From the NCBI RefSeq assembly GCF_040544555.1, contig NZ_JBEPKD010000010.1, positions 73,297-137,296 on the forward strand: a stretch of DNA of 64,000 bases. Reading direction: 5' to 3'. The DNA comes from Halalkalibacter oceani. Lineage in GTDB: Bacteria > Bacillota > Bacilli > Bacillales > Bacillaceae_D. Position numbers and translations under genes: made by a program. Positions 58,597 through 64,000 of this stretch are shown here, piece by piece (positions within the stretch are counted from its first letter, which is position 1; each line of letters opens with the position of its first letter). The notes below the pieces were generated by a model. That model was not told the origin of the DNA. It worked only from the letters and a program-made list of their open reading frames with translations, and searched no databases.

Positions 58597-59741
58597 CGCT
58601 GATCAACACTTTGCGGCCTTTTTTTAAATATGTTTCCCTCGTAGTGCTCGTCGGGGCGGTATTTTCTTATGCGATGTTTCAAGGTGGATTTGTCAGCTGG
58701 TTTTTGTTTTACAGTGTGGCAACCGTGCTCCTATCTACGATTCTAGTAGCGCTGTTTCCTTTTCAAGTGAAGCAAGTGGAACGGAATGTCAGTAAGAGCT
58801 CGCTTCAGGCAGGTGATGATCTGACGGTAACGATCGTCATTCATAAAAACAGGTTCCAGCCATTCTTTTATGTGCGGATACAGGATACAGTACCGCAGCG
58901 GATTGGAAGTGCTGATTCCGCGGCTTTGTTTTTCTTTTCCTTTCAACAAAAGATCGAGCTGACGTATACGGTGGAGGCGGCAAAACGGGGGATTCATTCC
59001 TTTGGCCCGGTCATTCTCGTCTTTGGTGATTTGTTTGGTTTGTTTGAAAGAAGGATGGTCCTCGCGCATCAGACAGATCTTCTCGTTTATCCGCGCATTC
59101 ACCGGCTGCATGCCGTTCCTGCTAGCGGCCGCCCGAGACAACAGGAAGGAACGAGTTCACGTCAGGCGATTGAAGAAGACCGTTCTTTAGCAGGGGTGCG
59201 GCAATATGTACCCGGCGACAGGCTGACAAGTATTGACTGGAAGCAGTCGGCCCGCTCGGCTTCCTTAATGACAAAGGAGTTTGAATCGTTTCAGGGAGAA
59301 GGGATTATGATCGCCTTTGATCCTTACCGAAATGCCGCCTCTGCCGAGCAGTTCGAGCAGACGGTGGAATTTACCGCCTCGCTTGTTGCGGAGTTCTGCA
59401 AAAAGTACCAGAGTATTGAGCTGGCTGTCCGCTCTCTGGAATGGACGTCGATTTCTCTTTCGGAGCGGACCGTCAGCCAGGGGCTGAGATTGTTAGCCCA
59501 GGTGTCTTCTCTTGATAAACCGATTGAACCGGTGCACCGCCTGTTCAGCGAATGGAAGGGGATGCATGTTTACCTCATATGTGTCGAACTCAATCAAGCA
59601 TTATTGGCAGTGTGCCGAACGATCCAGGCGCAGCAGGCAGAAGTATCTTTATGTATGAAAGGTCTGGGAAACAGCGACCGCCGATTGATTGATGAATGTA
59701 AGGCAATGGGGGTTTCGGTGCTTCTCTTTGAAGATGAATAG
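58593..59741 (+). CDS. DUF58 domain protein (YeaD-like)
   Basis: A 382-residue protein with two N-terminal membrane helices (KYVSLVVLVGAVFSYAMF; WFLFYSVATVLLSTILVAL), a beta-rich part and the DUF58 signature VRQYVPGDRLTSIDWKQSAR, part of a vWA-like fold. GTG 58593 is coupled to the moxR stop. It is a partner of the MoxR ATPase; molecular function is not settled. Confidence 0.93.
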   Translation: MTLINTLRPFFKYVSLVVLVGAVFSYAMFQGGFVSWFLFYSVATVLLSTILVALFPFQVKQVERNVSKSSLQAGDDLTVTIVIHKNRFQPFFYVRIQDTVPQRIGSADSAALFFFSFQQKIELTYTVEAAKRGIHSFGPVILVFGDLFGLFERRMVLAHQTDLLVYPRIHRLHAVPASGRPRQQEGTSSRQAIEEDRSLAGVRQYVPGDRLTSIDWKQSARSASLMTKEFESFQGEGIMIAFDPYRNAASAEQFEQTVEFTASLVAEFCKKYQSIELAVRSLEWTSISLSERTVSQGLRLLAQVSSLDKPIEPVHRLFSEWKGMHVYLICVELNQALLAVCRTIQAQQAEVSLCMKGLGNSDRRLIDECKAMGVSVLLFEDE

Positions 59742-59758
59742 AAAAAGGGGGGAGAGTC

Positions 59759-61933
59759 ATGCGCTTAGAAAAAAAACAGATGGAATTCGGCAGGGATTTT
59801 CTTCTGTATGGGCTGAGCTTCCTGCTGTTAATGGAATGGCTCTTGCCACTCCCGTATATTACCGATACGGGATTTATCCATATTTTTATCCTGTTTACCG
59901 CCATTTTCTTTTTCGTGACATTTATTCAATTGCCGCTTTTCGTCTCGATGCTGATTAAAACGGTTGTCATCGTCTATGGCATGTTTCTTGTATTCTTTGA
60001 GGGACCGTTTCTTTCACTTGAGTGGATGAACGTCTTTTTGATCGATTTCGTTGACAACGTCGGCTATATTTTTACCGGGCAGTGGCATGTGCTGACGGAT
60101 TTGTTCCGCAGCTTTCTGTTCTTTCTTCTTCTGGCGATTATGAGCTATCTATTATTCTATTGGACCGTATACGCGCGGCGGATCTTTTTCTTTTTGATCC
60201 TCACCGTTGTTTATATTACGGTTCTCGATACGTTCACCGTCTATGATGCGACCTATGCGATTATTCGCACGTTCGTAATCGGCTTCCTGCTGCTCGGACT
60301 TGTGACGATTTACCGGATGATTGAGCAGGAAAAAGTCGCCTCTGCCCCGCGGCTTCTGCCGGTACGGCTGGCGCTTTTGCTTGTGGCGATGGTCGTAACC
60401 GGCGGGATATTCGGTTTTCTCTCACCGAAGCTCGAGCCGCAATGGGCCGATCCCGTTCCCTTTATGCGAGCGGCTGTTGGGGCCGAGGGAGACGGGTTCG
60501 GTGATGCGGTAAGAAGAATCGGCTACGGCGATAATGATGAACAGCTGGGGGGCGGCTTTGTTGATGATGATACGCCGTTGTTTTATGCGGCAGCCACCCA
60601 GGAGCATTATTGGCGTGGAGAAACGAAGGACTTCTACACGGGGAAGGGATGGGAGACGACGACGCCGGAAGTCGAAAGCAATCAAAGCTTTTTCCAGGAA
60701 GGAAACAGCTGGATGTATGAGCTTGAGTACCTGGAAGCAGAGGTTGCGTTTGCCGACGAATCAAACCGGAGCTACGCTCATCTCTTTTATCCGGGTGAGC
60801 TGATCACGCGTTCGAGCATTATGGAAGCCGAGCTGACAGTCGATGCGTTTACCGCCAAAGCGGAAACCTCCTTCGGTGATGAGCCAGTCGGGCTCACGAA
60901 CTATCGCTATGAATATGTCTATCCGACCTACCATATTGAAGGGCTCCGTTCTTCTCATGAAAGTGATCCGGCTGAGATTACGGAGTTTTACACACAGCTG
61001 CCGGAGGAACTGCCGGATCGGGTGCGGGAATTGGCTGAGGAAATCACCGCAGAAGAAAGTAATCGCTATGACCGCGCCAAAGTGATTGAAAGATACTTAT
61101 CCGGGCCGTTTTTTCAATATGAAACAAATGATGTCGCCGTACCGGGTGAAGGGGAAGACTATGTCGATCAGTTTTTGTTTGACACACAACGGGGATATTG
61201 TGATAATTTCTCAACCTCGATGGTCGTGATGCTGCGGACATTGGATATTCCGGCCCGTTGGGTAAAGGGCTTTACCCAGGGTGAACAAATCGACACGCTT
61301 GACGAGAATCGCAATGTGTACCAGGTTACAAATGGCAATGCCCATTCCTGGGTGGAGGTTTATTTTCCCGAAGCAGGCTGGGTTCCATTTGAACCGACAA
61401 GCGGCTTTGATTCCAGCTTTGAATTTATCGAGCCGGAGCTTGAAGCGGAATCGACGGATTCGGCAGGAGCTGACCAGGAGGAAGAGGACGAGGAAGTAGA
61501 AGATGTCTTTGCGGAATTGGAAGAAGAAGAGGAGCAGAATCAGGCGATCTCGCCAGGAAGCTGGGCCCGTCCAGGTGGAGCGACGCTGCTTGTGCTTTTG
61601 GGGATAGCTCTCTTATTTATCCTGTTCCTGAAAAATAAAAAGGTGATGCAATATATGGTTTTAAAGCGATTTATGAGCCGCAAGGATGAAACGGCCTTTA
61701 TTCCGGCGTACGAGCGCTTATTATGGCTGCTTCACCGGTTTGGCTGGGGCCGGAAAGACGGAGAAACGCTGCGGGAATACGCCAACCGGACGGCTGAACA
61801 TTTTGCCGCAGATGAAATGCTGCTGCTAACCGATGAATATGAGCGCCTCGTTTACGGCGGGAAATCACTTGAAGCGAGCTGGTCCTCCCATAAAGGCAAC
61901 TGGGAAGCGCTGGTCAGAAAAATCCATTCTTGA
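59759..61933 (+). CDS. Membrane transglutaminase-like protein (TgpA/YebA-like)
   Basis: A 724-residue protein. The first 210 residues hold six transmembrane helices (LLYGLSFLLLMEWLLPLPYI first), then an outer domain with the transglutaminase core: Cys in RGYCDNFSTSMVVML, His in GNAHSWVEVYFPEAGW, and Asp/Thr in PFEPTSGF. An acidic linker and one more helix near 595 follow, with a cytosolic DUF4129-like tail (LHRFGWGRKDGETLREYAN). GGGGGGAG precedes ATG 59759. It completes the MoxR-DUF58-TgpA set. Confidence 0.93.
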   Translation: MRLEKKQMEFGRDFLLYGLSFLLLMEWLLPLPYITDTGFIHIFILFTAIFFFVTFIQLPLFVSMLIKTVVIVYGMFLVFFEGPFLSLEWMNVFLIDFVDNVGYIFTGQWHVLTDLFRSFLFFLLLAIMSYLLFYWTVYARRIFFFLILTVVYITVLDTFTVYDATYAIIRTFVIGFLLLGLVTIYRMIEQEKVASAPRLLPVRLALLLVAMVVTGGIFGFLSPKLEPQWADPVPFMRAAVGAEGDGFGDAVRRIGYGDNDEQLGGGFVDDDTPLFYAAATQEHYWRGETKDFYTGKGWETTTPEVESNQSFFQEGNSWMYELEYLEAEVAFADESNRSYAHLFYPGELITRSSIMEAELTVDAFTAKAETSFGDEPVGLTNYRYEYVYPTYHIEGLRSSHESDPAEITEFYTQLPEELPDRVRELAEEITAEESNRYDRAKVIERYLSGPFFQYETNDVAVPGEGEDYVDQFLFDTQRGYCDNFSTSMVVMLRTLDIPARWVKGFTQGEQIDTLDENRNVYQVTNGNAHSWVEVYFPEAGWVPFEPTSGFDSSFEFIEPELEAESTDSAGADQEEEDEEVEDVFAELEEEEEQNQAISPGSWARPGGATLLVLLGIALLFILFLKNKKVMQYMVLKRFMSRKDETAFIPAYERLLWLLHRFGWGRKDGETLREYANRTAEHFAADEMLLLTDEYERLVYGGKSLEASWSSHKGNWEALVRKIHS

Positions 61934-61989
61934 CCGTCGTATAGCTCACTGATAAAATAAATCAGTGCTTAATTGTATAGGAGAAAAAG

Positions 61990-62128
61990 CCTTCGTATAT
62001 CCTTAGGAATATGGCCTAAGAGTCTCTACCGGATGACCGAGAATCATCTGACTATGAAGCAGATTCTGTTATGCTGGAATCTGCCTTTGTATGTTGTGGA
62101 GAAGCAAAGGCGGATTCTGGCTTTTTTT
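61990..62128 (+). promoter_or_regulatory. Purine riboswitch (guanine class) with intrinsic terminator upstream of guaA
   Basis: The aptamer (61990-62060) has P1 arms CTTCGTATA and TATGAAG, and the junction segments GGAATATGGCC, GTCTCTACCGG, GACCGAGAA and CATCTGACTATG that match the purine riboswitch core. The specificity base in GACTATG (62052) is C, so guanine or hypoxanthine is the expected ligand rather than adenine. A terminator at 62073-62128 (GCTGGAATCTGCCTTTG with CAAAGGCGGATTCTGGC, then seven T) follows. Ligand binding should favour termination and reduce GMP synthase when guanine is plentiful. Confidence 0.95.
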
Positions 62129-62251
62129 AAAAGATAAATGGGATAACATTCGAGTCGCCTCTTTTAGTGATTTCAAGGGAACTGGCGTGCTTAGGAAGAA
62201 AGGCGGCTTGCCGCTTTTCTTAATGAAAATTAGATAAAGGGTGTGGAAGAA

Positions 62252-63793
62252 GTGAACGAGTTAAACCAGGAAATGATTGTCGTTCTTGATTTCGGGGGAC
62301 AGTACAACCAGCTTATTACACGGAGAATCCGTGATTTAGGGGTATACAGCGAACTGCATTCCAACAAGATTACAGCAGATGAATTGAAGAAAATGAATCT
62401 GAAAGGGATTATTTTTTCAGGGGGGCCAAATAGTGCCTACGTGGAAGGGGCGCCGAAATGTGATCCGGCTATTTTTGAGTTGGATGTGCCGATTTTAGGG
62501 ATTTGCTACGGCATGCAGCTAATGACCCAGCATTTTGGCGGGCGCGTTGAAGCTGCCGAGCATCGTGAATACGGAAAAGCGCGCATCAAAGTTGAAAACC
62601 AGTCTAACTTATTTCTCGGCCTTCCGATCGAACAGTCTGTCTGGATGAGTCACGGTGACTTAATTGTCGCCCCACCGGATGGTTTTGTCGTTGATGCTTC
62701 CAACCCTTCTTGCCCTGTTGCGGCGATGAGTGATGAACGCCGTCAGCTTTACGGCGTTCAATTCCATCCGGAAGTACGTCATTCTGAGTTTGGCGACGCC
62801 TTATTAAAGAATTTCGCCTTTGAAGTATGTAAGTGCGCGGGTGAATGGTCGATGGAGAATTTCATCGAGGAAGAAATTCGGAAGATCCGCGACCAGGTCG
62901 GGGACAAGCAGGTGCTTTGCGCCTTGAGCGGTGGGGTTGATTCCTCGGTCGTGGCTGTTTTAATTCATAAAGCGATTGGCGACCAGTTAACATGTATGTT
63001 CATTGACCACGGACTGCTTCGGAAGGATGAAGCAGAAAGTGTGATGGAAACGTTCAGTGAAGGCTTTAACATGAACGTGATTAAAATCGATGCCCAGGAA
63101 CGCTTCTTGTCGAAGCTGAAAGGTGTTTCCGATCCGGAGCAAAAACGTAAAATTATCGGGAACGAATTTATTTATGTGTTTGAAGAAGAGGCAGGCAAGC
63201 TGAAGGACATGGATTTCCTTGCTCAAGGAACGCTTTATACCGACATTATTGAGAGCGGAACCGACACGGCGCAAACGATTAAATCGCATCACAATGTTGG
63301 CGGACTGCCTGAGGATATGAGCTTTACGTTAATCGAACCGCTTAACGCTCTTTTCAAGGACGAAGTGCGCAAAGTAGGGACAGAGCTCGGCATTCCTGAC
63401 GAAATCGTCTGGCGCCAGCCGTTCCCAGGACCTGGCTTAGGCATTCGTGTCCTCGGTGAAATTACGGAAGAAAAGCTTGAAATCGTGCGCGAGTCCGACG
63501 CCATTTTGCGCGAGGAAATTAAAAAGGCCGGACTTGACCGCGAAATTTGGCAATACTTCACCGCGCTTCCTAACATGCGAAGCGTCGGTGTAATGGGAGA
63601 CGCGCGGACGTATGATTACACCGTCGGCATTCGCGCCGTTACGTCAATCGACGGCATGACATCCGACTGGGCGCGGATCCCATGGGACGTGCTGGAATTG
63701 ATTTCAACGCGGATTGTCAATGAAGTCAAGCACGTCAACCGCGTAGTCTATGACATTACATCAAAGCCGCCGGCGACGATTGAGTGGGAATAA
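62252..63793 (+). CDS. guaA: GMP synthase (glutamine-hydrolysing)
   Basis: Converts XMP to GMP with glutamine and ATP. The 513-residue chain has the class I amidotransferase domain (VVLDFGGQYNQLITRRIRDL; catalytic Cys85 in GICYGMQL; VQFHPEV) and the ATP-pyrophosphatase domain with P-loop LSGGVDSSVVA, plus the dimerisation end RVVYDITSKPPATIEWE. GTG 62252 has AAAGGG about ten bases upstream and gives the usual length; GTG 62243 is too near. It is preceded by a guanine-class riboswitch and followed by a terminator. Confidence 0.97.
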   Translation: MNELNQEMIVVLDFGGQYNQLITRRIRDLGVYSELHSNKITADELKKMNLKGIIFSGGPNSAYVEGAPKCDPAIFELDVPILGICYGMQLMTQHFGGRVEAAEHREYGKARIKVENQSNLFLGLPIEQSVWMSHGDLIVAPPDGFVVDASNPSCPVAAMSDERRQLYGVQFHPEVRHSEFGDALLKNFAFEVCKCAGEWSMENFIEEEIRKIRDQVGDKQVLCALSGGVDSSVVAVLIHKAIGDQLTCMFIDHGLLRKDEAESVMETFSEGFNMNVIKIDAQERFLSKLKGVSDPEQKRKIIGNEFIYVFEEEAGKLKDMDFLAQGTLYTDIIESGTDTAQTIKSHHNVGGLPEDMSFTLIEPLNALFKDEVRKVGTELGIPDEIVWRQPFPGPGLGIRVLGEITEEKLEIVRESDAILREEIKKAGLDREIWQYFTALPNMRSVGVMGDARTYDYTVGIRAVTSIDGMTSDWARIPWDVLELISTRIVNEVKHVNRVVYDITSKPPATIEWE

Positions 63794-63870
63794 TTTACTA
63801 ACAGTGTGTTGACTGCATTTTGATTATATGTAAAACAATTAGAAATGTCAGCCAAAGATTTGGCAAAGGA

Positions 63871-63904
63871 AAAGAGGTATTGTGTTAACGCAATATCTCT
63901 TTTT
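63871..63904 (+). terminator. guaA terminator
   Basis: AAAGAGGTATTGTG pairs with CGCAATATCTCTTT around TTAA (two G-U type pairs) and runs into a T tract that abuts the group II intron start. Confidence 0.88.
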
Positions 63905-63908
63905 GTTA

Positions 63909-64000
63909 GTGCGCCACGCATGGCGCGTAGCTAGGCGGTGAAAGTCCGCTATGGGGGCTGGCAGTTGCCAACCATTAGCCAAGAGCAAGGGTGTCCATCG
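63909..64000 (+). mobile_element. Group II intron (class C), 5' end, cut by window
   Basis: The intron starts with GTGCG (63909-63913). Then come GCATGG, GGCGGTGAAAGTCCGC, GGCAGTTGCC, ATTAGCC and GCAAGGGTGTCC, which follow the domain I outline of bacterial class C introns such as that of Oceanobacillus iheyensis. It is placed just after a terminator hairpin, the typical class C target. The reverse transcriptase ORF and domains V-VI should lie outside the window. Confidence 0.93.

Overview
The window looks like the chromosome of a spore-forming member of the Bacillaceae, probably of the alkaliphile type (Halalkalibacterium, Shouchella or Alkalihalobacillus relatives). The evidence is strong Shine-Dalgarno sequences, an Sda and a YjcZ-type sporulation peptide, a Bacillus-type 4Fe-4S ferredoxin, a YukE/EsxB-type (T7SSb) secretion locus in B. 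subtilis order, and the moxR-DUF58-transglutaminase-guaA order also found in B. subtilis. Futalosine-pathway menaquinone genes are present, which B. subtilis lacks. No rRNA, tRNA or CRISPR array was seen.

Region 1 (1-15.3 kb, + strand) is one large catabolic block. It holds a ferredoxin-NADP reductase, a ferredoxin, a fumarate-reductase-like flavoprotein, a small 2Fe-2S protein, a degenerate M20 hydrolase, a GntR regulator, a TRAP transporter (P, Q, M), a metal-dependent amidohydrolase, and a complete molybdenum hydroxylase with its maturation factors. This gene set suggests uptake of a charged N-heterocycle, hydroxylation on a Mo enzyme, ferredoxin-driven reduction of the ring, and hydrolytic opening. 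That is the logic of nicotinate fermentation or reductive purine breakdown. The substrate is not known.

Region 2 (15.4-20.6 kb) is a mixed stretch: a holin-amidase lysis pair, a small Xre repressor, a NIPSNAP protein, two genes too short for routine ORF calling (a 54-residue membrane peptide and Sda), a conserved hypothetical, and an ABC exporter behind a promoter overlapped by a near-perfect Fur box.

Region 3 (20.7-34.2 kb) is a complete type VIIb secretion locus (EsxA-like WXG100, EsaB, EssB, EssC, EsaA, EssA). It is followed by an LXG effector module with two small helical partners, an LXG toxin with an unclassified C-terminus, a DUF4176 protein and three candidate immunity proteins.

Region 4 (34.2-37.0 kb) carries mqnB, mqnD and a CzcO-like flavin monooxygenase.

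Region 5 (37.0-44.4 kb) is an AT-richer segment, mostly on the - strand. It has a second TRAP transporter, a metallo-beta-lactamase-fold lactonase-like enzyme, an aldehyde dehydrogenase, a beta-hydroxyacid dehydrogenase and a divergent LysR regulator. It resembles the gamma-butyrolactone (blcABC) route in enzyme types. A holin-like type I toxin remnant lies at its left edge.

Region 6 (44.4-57.5 kb) holds an ECF sigma/anti-sigma pair divergent from a NEW3-domain protein and its ABC transporter, a DadA/ThiO-like oxidase, a Gly/Tyr-rich coat-like peptide, a secreted protein with an internal duplication, a five-gene copper-type operon (beta-propeller lipoprotein, response regulator, kinase, YtkA-like lipoprotein, CopC-like protein), a D-threonine aldolase-type PLP enzyme and a YjcZ peptide.

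Region 7 (57.6-64 kb) has moxR, DUF58 and transglutaminase genes, then guaA behind a guanine-class riboswitch with its terminator. Directly after the guaA terminator the 5' end of a group IIC intron begins and runs off the window.
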